Source of the DNA: Allopusillimonas soli
Lineage (GTDB): Bacteria; Pseudomonadota; Gammaproteobacteria; Burkholderiales; Burkholderiaceae_B
NCBI RefSeq assembly: GCF_004153445.1
Contig: NZ_SDQC01000001.1
Coordinates: forward strand, 682,001-746,000
Reading direction: 5' to 3'
Length of the DNA stretch: 64,000 nucleotides
Below the pieces are notes generated by a model. It had not been told where the DNA came from. It made no database searches and saw nothing but the letters and a program-made list of their open reading frames with translations. Position 1 is the first letter of the stretch; each line of letters opens with the position of its first letter. A program made the translations under genes and the position numbers. This document shows, piece after piece, positions 8,988 through 18,879 of this stretch.

Positions 8988-10127
8988 ATGCGAATGAGCA
9001 ATATGAAATCTTATGACGTAATCGTGGTGGGCGCTGGCATGGTCGGCGCAGCCATCGCATACGGCCTGGCCAAGGCAAGCCAGCGGGTGCTGGTCCTGGA
9101 TGGCGCTGATACGGATTATCGCGCAGCCAAGGCCAACTTCGGCCTGGTCTGGGTACAGGGCAAAGGATACGGCGCGCCCGCTTATCAGAAGCTCTCGCGC
9201 CAGGCGTCGGCATTGTGGCCCGACTTTGCCAGCGTGCTGGAACAGGAAACGGGCATGGCTCTGGACTACGATCGCCGCGGAGGCCTTCACTTCTGCCTCG
9301 GCGAGGAGGCCTGGCATCAACGCCAGGCAAGGCTTGCAACATGGCATAGCCAGGCTGAAGACGAGCCGCCCTGTACCCGGATGCTGGACAGGACGGCATT
9401 GCAATCGCTTCTGCCAGGCTTGCGCCTGGGACCCGATGTGGCAGGCGCAAGCCTGGGCAGCATGGACGGTCACGTCAACCCCCTGAAGCTGCTGGCCGCC
9501 CTTCACAAAGGCCTGCTGCGCCATGGTGCAACCCTGCTGAACAACCGCCCCGTCACGGAGATAGAGGTAATGTCCGGTGGCGGGTTTGCCGTACAGGCTG
9601 GCAGCAATCATTTCCACGGCGCGCAGGTTGTCATTGCCGCCGGACTGGGCTCCGCGAAACTGGCCGCCAAGGTGGGACTGGACATTCCGCTTTATCCGCA
9701 ACGGGGACAAGTCATGGTTACCGAACGCCTACAGCCCCTGCTGCCCATGGCTGCCAGCGGCATACGCCAGACCGCCGAAGGCACCGTAATGGTTGGCCTC
9801 ACGCAGGAAAACGTCGGGTACGACCTGCATACGACCTCCAGTGCGGCCGCCGTCATGGCGCGCAATGCCTTGCGCACCTTGCCCGACCTGGCCCGCGCGC
9901 GGTTGGTCCGTCACTGGTCATGCCTGCGGATCATGACGCCCGATGGCTGTCCTGTTTATGCGGGCTCCGCAACCCATCCCGGCGCGTGGGTAGCCGTATG
10001 CCACTCCGGTGTGACCTTGGCTTCATTCCACGCCGGCCCCTTCTCCCGCTGCTTGCGCCAATCCGCGCTGCCAGCCAATCTTGACTTCTTTCATCATGGG
10101 CGATTCGATGTTCCGAAAACTCAGTGA
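8988..10127 (+). CDS. FAD-dependent amine/imino-acid oxidoreductase, DAO fold (beta-type catalytic subunit 1)
   Basis: A 379-residue flavoprotein of the D-amino-acid oxidase/HcnC/opine-oxidase family. The N-terminal Rossmann motif VVGAGMVGAAIAYGLA and ending LVLDG mark FAD binding. The family C-terminal block is present as PDGCPVYAGSA, then a degenerate VAVCHSGVTLA. Three ATGs (8988, 8994, 9003) are possible; MKSYDVIVVG from 9003 resembles the family start most. It overlaps the next gene (gamma-type [2Fe-2S] subunit) by about 32 bases. With the alpha- and gamma-type genes it should oxidise a secondary amine, imino acid or opine and pass electrons to the respiratory chain. The exact substrate is unknown. 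Confidence 0.85.
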   Translation: MRMSNMKSYDVIVVGAGMVGAAIAYGLAKASQRVLVLDGADTDYRAAKANFGLVWVQGKGYGAPAYQKLSRQASALWPDFASVLEQETGMALDYDRRGGLHFCLGEEAWHQRQARLATWHSQAEDEPPCTRMLDRTALQSLLPGLRLGPDVAGASLGSMDGHVNPLKLLAALHKGLLRHGATLLNNRPVTEIEVMSGGGFAVQAGSNHFHGAQVVIAAGLGSAKLAAKVGLDIPLYPQRGQVMVTERLQPLLPMAASGIRQTAEGTVMVGLTQENVGYDLHTTSSAAAVMARNALRTLPDLARARLVRHWSCLRIMTPDGCPVYAGSATHPGAWVAVCHSGVTLASFHAGPFSRCLRQSALPANLDFFHHGRFDVPKTQ

Positions 10128-10401
10128 TCCCAGCGCCCAGGCGCTGACGCTCTATATCGACGGCCAGGCCGTTGCTGCACATGCCGGTGAAACGGTTGCC
10201 GCGGTCATGCTGCGACAGCCTTCTCCTGTGACAAGAACCACGCCGGTACAGGGCAATCCGCGGGCACCCTATTGCATGATGGGCGTGTGCTTTGAATGCC
10301 TGGCCGTCGTGGATGGCGTGGCATCAACCCAAACATGCATGGTGCCCGTACGCGACGGCATGCATGTGGAACGCCAGCACGGCAAACGGAGTGTCGCATG
10401 A
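10096..10401 (+). CDS. Small [2Fe-2S] ferredoxin-fold subunit of the dehydrogenase (gamma/HcnA-like)
   Basis: A 101-residue protein with a plant-type ferredoxin fold. The cluster ligands are C60, C65, C68 and C81 in the pattern C-x4-C-x2-C-x12-C (YCMMGVCFECL then QTCMVPV), as in HcnA and the gamma subunits of opine oxidase and D-hydroxyproline dehydrogenase. It should relay electrons between the FAD subunits. The start at 10096 overlaps the preceding gene; a second ATG at 10108 is nearly as good and a TTG at 10081 is less likely. Its stop overlaps the start of the next gene in an ATGA. Confidence 0.88.
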   Translation: MGDSMFRKLSDPSAQALTLYIDGQAVAAHAGETVAAVMLRQPSPVTRTTPVQGNPRAPYCMMGVCFECLAVVDGVASTQTCMVPVRDGMHVERQHGKRSVA

Positions 10402-11798
10402 ACAGAAAAGTGGATCTGCTCATTGTTGGTGCGGGGCCTGCCGGCATGCAGGCGGCGATCGAGGCCTGTGGTCATGGCCTGGATGTGATGGTGGCCGACG
10501 ACCAACCCGAACCGGGAGGCCAGATATGGCGCGCCGTGGAACGTAGGGCCGGTCAGCATACCGGCGCCATTCTTGGAGAAGAGTACCGCAGCGGCGCCGA
10601 GGTGGCCCGCCACTTCCGGCGCTGCGGTGCGGAATACCGCCCGTTGACGCAGGTATGGCAGATAGAACAAGGCTGGCATGTCTACATGACCCGGAACGAG
10701 AAAGCGTCGGTGGTCCAGGCTGACAATATCCTGCTGGCCACCGGCGCCCAGGAACGCCCCGCCCCCTTTCCCGGCTGGACCCTGCCCGGTGTCATGACCG
10801 TCGGTGCGGCGCAAATCGCCCTCAAGGTATCCAGCCAGGTCCCGGCCGAGCCCGTATGGATCGCGGGCAGCGGCCCGCTCGTCCTGCTCTATATCAAGCA
10901 ACTGCTCGATGCGGGCGGCACCGTCGCCGGATGGCTGGATACCTCGCCAGCGGACAACTGGCGCAAAGGGATGCCGCATTTATTTCCCGCGCTCGCGAAA
11001 TGGCGAGACCTGCGTAAAGGCTACAGCTGGCTTCGCGCAATCAGGAAAGCCGGCGTACCCGTGTATCGGAATATCAGCGAATTCCGGGCCGAGGGCCAGG
11101 ACCAGTTGTCGACCATCGCCTTCACTGACGGCAGCGGCGCCGACAAGCGCTTTCCAGCCGGACTGCTGCTGGTGCATGAAGGCATCGTGCCGTCCATACA
11201 TATGAGCCGTGCAATTGAATGCGAGCACGTTTGGGTGGACAGTCAGCGGTGCTTCGCACCGCTGCTGGACAACTGGGGGGCAAGCAGCCAGCCTGGCGTC
11301 TATATAGCCGGTGACGGTGCGGGCATAGCGGGCGCGCGCGCGGCGGGATGGCGCGGACGGATTGCCGCGCTTGCGATTGCCGCGCGTGCGAACAAGCTCT
11401 CCCAGGAACAGGCGGATGCCATGGCGGTGCCGCTGCGCAGGCAACTTGCGGCTGAGTTGGGCTTGCGCCCCATGCTTGACGCCATGTATCCGCCACGTCC
11501 GAGCACCGCTTGTCCATCGGACAACACGATAGTGTGCCGCTGCGAGGAGTTGACCGCGGGGGATATACGCGCCGCGGCAAAACTCGGGCAGCCAGGTCCC
11601 AACCAAATCAAGTCATTCACCCGAGCGGGAATGGGCCCTTGCCAGGGACGCCAGTGCGGCTACACCATAGCCAATATCCTGGCCGAGGCGCAGGAGCGCC
11701 CCGTGGCGGACGTCGGTTTCTACCGCATTCGTCCACCCCTCAAGCCCTTGACGCTGGGAGAGCTCGCTTCCCTGGATGAACAGGGGGAATCCTCATGA
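10398..11798 (+). CDS. FAD/NAD-binding oxidoreductase with BFD-like [2Fe-2S] domain (alpha/HcnB-like subunit)
   Basis: A 466-residue subunit with an N-terminal dinucleotide-binding site (VGAGPAGMQAA, residues 10-20), a GGQIWR motif near 38, an ATGAQERP loop, and a second nucleotide motif (IAGSGPLVLL). The C-terminus carries a BFD-like [2Fe-2S] domain with C380, C382, C415 and C420 (VCRCEE and GPCQGRQC). This architecture is that of HcnB, opine-oxidase A and D-hydroxyproline dehydrogenase alpha. The start is coupled to the ferredoxin gene (10398-10401 overlap) and its end overlaps the next flavoprotein (11795-11798), so the four genes are translated together and probably form one complex. Confidence 0.9.
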   Translation: MNRKVDLLIVGAGPAGMQAAIEACGHGLDVMVADDQPEPGGQIWRAVERRAGQHTGAILGEEYRSGAEVARHFRRCGAEYRPLTQVWQIEQGWHVYMTRNEKASVVQADNILLATGAQERPAPFPGWTLPGVMTVGAAQIALKVSSQVPAEPVWIAGSGPLVLLYIKQLLDAGGTVAGWLDTSPADNWRKGMPHLFPALAKWRDLRKGYSWLRAIRKAGVPVYRNISEFRAEGQDQLSTIAFTDGSGADKRFPAGLLLVHEGIVPSIHMSRAIECEHVWVDSQRCFAPLLDNWGASSQPGVYIAGDGAGIAGARAAGWRGRIAALAIAARANKLSQEQADAMAVPLRRQLAAELGLRPMLDAMYPPRPSTACPSDNTIVCRCEELTAGDIRAAAKLGQPGPNQIKSFTRAGMGPCQGRQCGYTIANILAEAQERPVADVGFYRIRPPLKPLTLGELASLDEQGESS

Positions 11799-12922
11799 CG
11801 GCACCCGTCTACGATGTCGCCGTCGTCGGCGGCGGCCTTCATGGCCTGTCCGCGGCGCTACACCTGGGCCGGGCAGGAAAACGTGTCATCGTTCTCGAGC
11901 GTCATTGGGTGGGCAGGCATGCCTCCGGCGCCACGGCGGCGGGCGTGCGCACGCTCAACCGCGATCGTGGCGAACTCGATCTATCCCTGGAGGCCATGGA
12001 AATGTGGCCGCGCCTGAAAGAAATGGTAGGCGACGACTGTGGGTTTCATGCAAACGGGCAGATCTGCGTGGCGGAGGATGATGCCACCCTGAAGCGGCTG
12101 CAATCGCACGTCGAGGCCTTGCAGCGCGATGGCTATACGCATGAAGCGCTGATCGACACCCATGAACTTCGGCAGTTGCTGCCGGCCTTGAGCCCGCATT
12201 GCCGCGGCGCATCGATTGCCCGGCGCGACGGCGCGGCAGACCCGCACCGCGCGCTGCGTGCCTTTCGCCAGGCGGCTCAGGCGGCAGGCGTAACACTGCA
12301 TGAGCATTGCGGTGTGAGCGCCATCGAACGCAGTGGCAGCAACTGGACGCTTGTTACCGATCATGGGCGCTGGACTGTCCCGGTGATTGTCAATGCGGCC
12401 GGCGCGTGGTCCGCCCGCATCGCGGAGATGGTGGGAGATGCGATCCCACTGCAAACCAAATCATCCATGATGATGGTGAGCGAGCGGCTTGAACCGTTCA
12501 TCAAGCCCGTCGTTTCCATAGTCGGACGTTCCCTGTCGTTCAAGCAGTCCGATCAGGGCACGCTGGTCATCGGAGGCGGCCTGCAGGGCGTGCCGGACCT
12601 GGACAAGGAAACCTCCACTGCACGCATGGGTATCCTGGCCAAGGGCGCGCGCGCAGCCACCGATTTGTTTCCGGTGGTCAGCCACGTGCGCATCGTGCGC
12701 GTTTGGGCCGGCCTTGAAGCCAAGACGGTGGACCTCCTGCCCATTGTCGGCCCCTCACCCAATGCCCCGGGCGTCTTTCACGCATTTGGGTTTTCCGGCC
12801 ACGGCTTCCAATTGGTTCCCATTGTTGGCGCCGTGCTCACCGACCTGATTGTGCGTGGCAACACCGACAGAAACATCGGCAGCCTCACAGCCCAGCGGCT
12901 CATGCAGACACCTCACTCATAA
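11795..12922 (+). CDS. FAD-dependent oxidoreductase, DAO fold (beta-type catalytic subunit 2)
   Basis: A 375-residue flavoprotein related to sarcosine oxidase beta and opine-oxidase B. FAD-binding motif VVGGGLHGLSAALHLG lies at residues 8-24; ASGATAAGVR and the C-terminal AGLEAKTVDLLPIVGPSP plus FGFSGHGFQLVP are the family landmarks. It is a second catalytic-type subunit in the same operon as the one at 8988; the two are only distantly alike. It overlaps the alpha subunit by 4 bases and precedes the permease gene by 14. Which of the two DAO-fold proteins is catalytic, or whether they act on different substrates, cannot be decided here. Confidence 0.88.
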   Translation: MTAPVYDVAVVGGGLHGLSAALHLGRAGKRVIVLERHWVGRHASGATAAGVRTLNRDRGELDLSLEAMEMWPRLKEMVGDDCGFHANGQICVAEDDATLKRLQSHVEALQRDGYTHEALIDTHELRQLLPALSPHCRGASIARRDGAADPHRALRAFRQAAQAAGVTLHEHCGVSAIERSGSNWTLVTDHGRWTVPVIVNAAGAWSARIAEMVGDAIPLQTKSSMMMVSERLEPFIKPVVSIVGRSLSFKQSDQGTLVIGGGLQGVPDLDKETSTARMGILAKGARAATDLFPVVSHVRIVRVWAGLEAKTVDLLPIVGPSPNAPGVFHAFGFSGHGFQLVPIVGAVLTDLIVRGNTDRNIGSLTAQRLMQTPHS

Positions 12923-12936
12923 AGAGAGAACACCCG

Positions 12937-13878
12937 ATGATGCGCTTTACCATCAAGCGGCTGCTCCAGGCCATACCCACCTTGCTGGCCATGTTGACGG
13001 CGGTATTTATACTGGTGCGCCTGGTACCCGGCGACCCGGCCGCGGTCATGCTTGGAGACCAGGCCAGCGCCCAGGCGCTGGAAGCGCTGCGGCAGCAGCT
13101 GGGCCTGGACCTTCCCGTCTATCAACAATATCTCCATTTCATGGGCGAGGTATTGTCCGGAAATCTGGGCACCGCAATGTCCACGGGCCGGCCCGTGCTG
13201 CAGGAGGTTGCAGCGGTTCTGCCATGGACACTGCAGCTTACGGCCTGTGCAATCCTCATCGGCACCCTGCTTGGAATGCCGCTGGGTATATGGGCCGCAC
13301 TGCGCCGCAACGCGTGGCCCGACTATCTGGGCCGTCTGCTCTCACTGACCGGATTGTCTTTCCCCGCATTTGTCTCCGCAATTCTCATGTTGCTGGCATT
13401 TGCCATACAACTGGGCTGGTTTCCGGTCGTCAGCAAGGTGACCGCCTCCGGCTGGAAAGACCAGCTCTCCAATCTGGCGCTGCCTGCATTCAACCTTGGC
13501 CTGATCATGATGGCCTATGTCATGCGCGTGACACGTTCCTCGATGCTGGGCGTGATGGGAGAGGATTACGTTCGTACCGCACGCGCCAAAGGGGTGCGCC
13601 CATTGCGGCTGATCCTCCGGCACGGCTTGCGCAACGCGCTGATTCCCATTGTGACCGTTGTCGGTCTGTATTTCGGAACACTGATCGGCAATTCCGTTCT
13701 GACCGAAATTGTCTTCAACCGCCCGGGACTCGGCAAGCTGATCCTGGGCGCGCTCAACGTGCGCGACTACACCCTGCTCCAGGGACTGATGATCGTGTTT
13801 GCGTTTTGCGTGATTCTCGTCAACCTCATGACCGATCTGGTCTATGGTCTTGTCGACCCTAGGGTAAAGTACAAATGA
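12937..13878 (+). CDS. ABC transporter permease, DppB/OppB family
   Basis: A 313-residue inner-membrane permease with six hydrophobic segments. The N-terminus (KRLLQAIPTLLAMLTAVFIL, then RLVPGDPA) is characteristic of dipeptide-type first permeases, and the EAA loop that docks the ATPase is at EDYVRTARAKGV. AAAGAGAGAA precedes the ATG. The stop overlaps the next permease in an ATGA. It belongs to the transport half of the dehydrogenase operon. Confidence 0.93.
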   Translation: MMRFTIKRLLQAIPTLLAMLTAVFILVRLVPGDPAAVMLGDQASAQALEALRQQLGLDLPVYQQYLHFMGEVLSGNLGTAMSTGRPVLQEVAAVLPWTLQLTACAILIGTLLGMPLGIWAALRRNAWPDYLGRLLSLTGLSFPAFVSAILMLLAFAIQLGWFPVVSKVTASGWKDQLSNLALPAFNLGLIMMAYVMRVTRSSMLGVMGEDYVRTARAKGVRPLRLILRHGLRNALIPIVTVVGLYFGTLIGNSVLTEIVFNRPGLGKLILGALNVRDYTLLQGLMIVFAFCVILVNLMTDLVYGLVDPRVKYK

Positions 13879-14750
13879 GTTCCATTGCCACCACCCCGCC
13901 ATCGCCGGCGCAGCGCTCCAACGCGCTTTGGGCAGCGCTGAGCCGAAACCGCCTCTCCTGGATAGGGATAGGCTTGCTGGCCGCCATAGTCCTGACTGCA
14001 ATATTCGCGCCCTGGATCGCTCCGCACGATCCATTGAAGCAGCATATTATTTCGCGCCTGGAACCGCCATCCGCCGAATTCCTGCTGGGCACAGACAGCT
14101 ATGGGCGCGATGTGCTTTCACGCATGATCTACGGATCCCGCGTATCGCTGATGGTAGGCTTCGTGGCCATCCTCATCGCTATGACCATAGGCTCATCGCT
14201 TGGCGTGCTGGCGGGCTATCTAGGCGGCATATTTGACCGTTTGGTCATGGGGCTTGTCGATGTCCTGCTGTCCTTTCCGACGTTGGTATTGGGTCTGATG
14301 GTGGCTGCCATGCTGGGCGCCAGCTTGGAGAACCTGATCATCGCCATCGCCATTACCGAAATTGCGCCCTTCGTACGCGTGGCGCGAGCCCCCACCATCG
14401 CGCTTCGCCATCGAGATTTCATAGAGGCCGGCCGAGCGCTCGGCTATGGGCCCTTGCGTTTGATGGGTGTGCATATTGTGCCCAATATGATCTCGGATGT
14501 GGTCGTCCTCGGCTCCTTATGGATGGCATCCGCCATACGTACCGAAGCGTCGTTGAGCTTCATCGGGCTTGGGGTGCCGCCTCCCACCGCCACCTGGGGC
14601 AGCATGATCAGAGAAGGGTTCGAGCACATACTGGATGCCTGGTGGCTGACGGTGTTCCCCAGCCTGGCCATTCTGCTCACTGTGCTCGCGCTGAATCTCC
14701 TTGGCGACGCGCTACGCGACGCCATCGATCCCAAGCTACGTTCGGAGTAA
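13875..14750 (+). CDS. ABC transporter permease, DppC/OppC family
   Basis: A 291-residue second permease. After a short N-terminal tail it has the family segment FAPWIAPHDPL and then LLGTDSYGRDVLSRMIYG, the standard DppC signature, and an EAA-type loop at RDFIEAGRALGYG. The C-terminus ends LNLLGDALRDAIDPKLR, again typical. The start overlaps the stop of the DppB-like gene by 4 bases; the ATPase gene follows after 2 bases. It pairs with the 12937 permease to form the channel. Confidence 0.93.
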   Translation: MSSIATTPPSPAQRSNALWAALSRNRLSWIGIGLLAAIVLTAIFAPWIAPHDPLKQHIISRLEPPSAEFLLGTDSYGRDVLSRMIYGSRVSLMVGFVAILIAMTIGSSLGVLAGYLGGIFDRLVMGLVDVLLSFPTLVLGLMVAAMLGASLENLIIAIAITEIAPFVRVARAPTIALRHRDFIEAGRALGYGPLRLMGVHIVPNMISDVVVLGSLWMASAIRTEASLSFIGLGVPPPTATWGSMIREGFEHILDAWWLTVFPSLAILLTVLALNLLGDALRDAIDPKLRSE

Positions 14751-14752
14751 CC

Positions 14753-15747
14753 ATGGCAACAGAAAACCCGACGCTTGAACTGCGGAACCTGCGCACTGAA
14801 TTTCGTATCGGCGGCAGCTGGCATGCGGCCGTGCGCGGCGTATCGCTGTCTGTGGCGCGAGACGAAACGCTGGCCGTCGTCGGCGAATCAGGCAGTGGGA
14901 AAAGCGTGACAGCGCTGTCCATCCTGCGGCTGCTGCCATCTTCCGGCGCACGCCATGGCGGAGGATCCATCTTTTTGGAAGGCAAGGATCTGGCGGCACT
15001 GCCGGAAAAAAAGATGGCGTCCGTTCGCGGCAATGAGATCGCCATGATTTTTCAAGAGCCGATGACTTCTCTGAACCCCACCATGACCATAGGCGATCAG
15101 ATTGCCGAAGCCATCCGGCAGCACAGGCGACTGAGCTGGACGAAGGCGCGTGCCGTCGCGCTGGAAGTTCTGGAAGAAGTGAAGATACCTGGCGCGGCCA
15201 AGCGGTTTCACGACTATCCACACCAGTTCTCCGGCGGGATGCGGCAACGCGTGATGATTGCAATGGCGCTTGCCTGCCGGCCCAAGGTGCTGCTGGCCGA
15301 TGAGCCGACGACAGCGCTCGACGTCACAATACAGGCGCAGATTCTCACCCTGCTTGACGAGCTGAAGCGGGCCTATGGAATGTCCGTTGTCTTTATCACC
15401 CATAATCTGGGCGTCGTGGCGCAAATCGCTGATCGCGTAGCGGTCATGTATGGCGGTGAGATCGTCGAATTGGCCGATGCGGCGGCGCTCTTTGCCCGCC
15501 CCACGCATCCTTATACCGAGGCACTGCTTCGCGCCATGCCACGTGTGGACACAAGCGCCACCTCCCTGGCGCCCATACCCGGCAGTGTTCCGGCCATCAC
15601 CGACATGCCCACGGGCTGTACCTTTGCGGCCCGCTGCCCGCTCAAGGAGAAGATCTGTGAAGCCGAGCATCCGCAACTCGTGCCATTGGGGAATGGCGAA
15701 CACCGGGTGCGCTGCTTTGTGCGGGCGCGCGAATCAGGAGAACAGCC

Positions 15748-15751
<4 letters not shown>
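14753..15751 (+). CDS. ABC transporter ATPase, DppD/OppD family
   Basis: A 332-residue ATPase with Walker [10 protein letters not shown]-loop [10 protein letters not shown], signature [12 protein letters not shown], Walker [13 protein letters not shown] and switch His in VFITHNL. The C-terminal oligopeptide-transporter extension with a cysteine group ([15 protein letters not shown]) is present; this may bind an iron-sulfur cluster in DppD proteins. The frame is open further upstream, but the ATG at 14753 follows the permease stop by two bases with GGAGTAACC and gives the family start. It ends in a 4-base overlap with the second ATPase. Confidence 0.93.
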
Positions 15752-16722
<971 letters not shown>

Positions 16723-16752
16723 GTTCCCTATCAAGGGAAAAGGCTGGATCGA

Positions 16753-17739
16753 CTATGCATCGAACAATTCCTGCAAGCCTGCGCTCATCGACGCTTCGTC
16801 CTGTAGCGCAAGCATCAGGAGAATTCTTGCTTTCCAGGCGGAAAGATCATTACAAAGCACAGCTCCCGCATCCAGCAGTAGCTGGGAAGAACCCGGGAAG
16901 CCATAACCAGCACGGGTTCCACCTTGAGGTATCCGCGTAGCAATGACGACAGGCACGCCACGCTCCAGCGTACGCAGAACAGCTTCATACATCGCAGCAT
17001 TGACATGCCCCGATGCCACCCCTTGCACGACGAGACCCTGTATGCCCATTTCCAGTGCGGCATCAATCAACCTGCCCGTCGCGCCGACGAACATCGATAC
17101 GATTTCCACGACCGGAAGCTGGTGTGTACGTAAAGGTACGTGGAGACGACGAAGCGGTGCCCTGTGAAACGTCACGCGATCATTCACGATATTTCCCAGA
17201 TAGCCCCACTCTCCAGACTGAAAAGTCTGCACATTGACCGTGTGCGTCTTTGTCGCTTCACGGGCAGCATTGATTTGATCATTCAACGCAACCAGAACAC
17301 CTTTTCCCTCTGACTTAGAATCCTGGCAAATTTTGATCGCGTTGAGCAGATTTGATGGACCATCGAAATCTCTGGATGAAGCATTACGTTGTGCTCCCGT
17401 CACAACAATGGGTTTTTGCGTATTGATCGTCAGATCGAGAAACCAGGCAGTCTCCTCCAACGTACTGGTTCCGTGAGTAATCACCACACCGTAGACATCC
17501 TCACGATCAACCAAGGTCTGTATCACATCGTGCAATGCACACCAATGCTGCGGCATGATGTGGGGCGATGCAACACGCACCACATCATGTACCTCAACTT
17601 CAGTTTCACCCACAATGCCGGCCAGTGACGCCAGCAGCTCATCACCTGTCAGAACAGGCATAGCCAGACCTGTCGCGGGATCTATTTTTGAAATTATCGT
17701 GCCGCCAGTGGTAACCAGCGCGCAACGCGAAGCCGGCAT
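16753..17739 (-). CDS. Asparaginase-like amidohydrolase with altered active site
   Basis: A 328-residue protein of the type I/II L-asparaginase fold, without a signal peptide. Conserved elements are TTGGTI (catalytic Thr14, equal to Thr12 of E. coli AnsB), the THGTSTLEET block (Thr91), Lys164 in EATKTH, and DGPSN. The usual HGTDT is HGTST: Ser92 replaces the Asp that binds the substrate alpha-amino group, and the flexible loop lacks the usual Tyr. The protein is probably an amidase for another compound rather than an asparaginase. The gene follows a Bug binding protein by 9 bases, so uptake and hydrolysis are likely linked. Confidence 0.82.
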   Translation of the reverse strand: MPASRCALVTTGGTIISKIDPATGLAMPVLTGDELLASLAGIVGETEVEVHDVVRVASPHIMPQHWCALHDVIQTLVDREDVYGVVITHGTSTLEETAWFLDLTINTQKPIVVTGAQRNASSRDFDGPSNLLNAIKICQDSKSEGKGVLVALNDQINAAREATKTHTVNVQTFQSGEWGYLGNIVNDRVTFHRAPLRRLHVPLRTHQLPVVEIVSMFVGATGRLIDAALEMGIQGLVVQGVASGHVNAAMYEAVLRTLERGVPVVIATRIPQGGTRAGYGFPGSSQLLLDAGAVLCNDLSAWKARILLMLALQDEASMSAGLQELFDA

Positions 17740-17748
17740 ATAGCCTCC

Positions 17749-18756
17749 TTAATCCAGAGAAATATTTGCCTTCCTAGCCACAACGCCCCATTTTTCTATT
17801 TCCGCGTTGACATAGGCCTTGAACGCTTCCGGCGTCCCTCCAACTGGCTCCGCCCCCAGTGATTTCAGACGCTGCCTGACATCTGGCATAGCAAGAATAC
17901 TATTCACTTCCTTGTTGAGCTTGTCGATGATGGGCTTCGGCGTACCCGAGGGCGCAGCCAAGCCGTTCCAGGAAACCACATCGAAATCCGGCAAGCCAGC
18001 TTCAGCCATAGTTGGCACATCGGGTAAATCTGCAAGACGATGTGGACTGGCCACGGCAATCGGCCGCAGCTTGCCAGCCTGCATATGCGGTAAAGCGCCG
18101 AGCGAAGTCATGAAGCCCAACGATACATTCCCAGCCAGAACGTCATTCAGGGCCGGTGTTGCACCCTTGTATGGTACGTGCAACATGTCAATGCCGGCAC
18201 GCAGCTTTAGCATTTCGCCTGCCAGATGAGGTGAGCCACCCACCCCAGACGAGGCAAAACTGAGTTTTCCTGGCTCCGACTTGGCAAGGGCAATCAACTC
18301 CTTCAAATTGTGGGCCGGCACAGCTGGGTTTACCACCAACACGCTCGGAGAGGCCATGAACTGCACAATAGGCTCAAGATCCTTACGCGAGTCATAATGG
18401 AGATTCTTGTAAATAGACATGTTTGTGGCATTGGCGATCGTCTCCACAAGCAGCGTATATCCATCAGGCTGAGCCCTCACGACTTGATCGGTGGCGATGT
18501 TGGAGCCTGCTCCCGCTTTATTCTCGACAATGACCGGCTGGTGCAATGCCTGGCCTAGCTTGTCTGCAACCAAACGCGCAATAATGTCGGTGGCCCCACC
18601 GGGGGGGTAGCCCACCACCATGGTAATGGGTTTGGATGGATAGCTGGCAGCGGTATTGTCCGCATCAGCTGCCGTAGCAGAACCGGCAGGCAGAATCACA
18701 CCGATAGCCAGGCAAGTAGCAAGCGCACAGGCCAGTTTCAGGGCAGCAACGTTCAT
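17749..18756 (-). CDS. Bug/TctC-family periplasmic binding protein
   Basis: A 335-residue secreted receptor of the tripartite tricarboxylate transporter family. It has an N-terminal signal peptide (hydrophobic core, cleavage near ATA-AD, residue 30) and the Bug motifs: YPSKPITMVVGYPPGGATDIIAR region (seen as KPITMV, PPGGATD), VIVENKAGAGSNIA, PDGYTLL, HVPYKGATPALNDV and GAEPVGGTPE. ATGAACG is preceded by GGAGAAGA. No TctA/TctB partner is nearby. It heads an operon with the asparaginase-like gene and lies 123 bases downstream of a LysR gene on the same strand. The ligand is unknown, perhaps an amide or carboxylate. Confidence 0.92.
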   Translation of the reverse strand: MNVAALKLACALATCLAIGVILPAGSATAADADNTAASYPSKPITMVVGYPPGGATDIIARLVADKLGQALHQPVIVENKAGAGSNIATDQVVRAQPDGYTLLVETIANATNMSIYKNLHYDSRKDLEPIVQFMASPSVLVVNPAVPAHNLKELIALAKSEPGKLSFASSGVGGSPHLAGEMLKLRAGIDMLHVPYKGATPALNDVLAGNVSLGFMTSLGALPHMQAGKLRPIAVASPHRLADLPDVPTMAEAGLPDFDVVSWNGLAAPSGTPKPIIDKLNKEVNSILAMPDVRQRLKSLGAEPVGGTPEAFKAYVNAEIEKWGVVARKANISLD

Positions 18757-18879
18757 GTCTTCTCCATTCTTCTCGTATACAGGTCAAAATTGAATAGGCA
18801 AGAAGAAGGTACCGGATGCGCTGCTAAACAAAAAGTGATAGTTTTTTATTCACTACATCAAAAAAATTGTTGGCTGGCA

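Noticed and set aside
8971-9450. N-terminal extension of the LysR protein to 465 residues
   Set aside because: The extra part is an antisense shadow of the flavoprotein gene, is rich in Arg/Pro/Ala as shadow frames are, and the true LysR start MKKTLNLRQ is at 8970.
12849-13862. 337-codon plus-strand frame opposite in phase to the DppB-like permease
   Set aside because: Fully contained in well-recognised genes and without family motifs.
16724-16739. TTCCCT/AGGGAA hairpin after the DppF-like gene as a terminator
   Set aside because: Only a six-base stem and no T-run on either strand.
18834-18854. AGTGA/TCACT hairpin with a following T-run on the minus strand, after the LysR gene
   Set aside because: Five-base stem and eleven-base loop in an AT-rich region; too weak to call a terminator.
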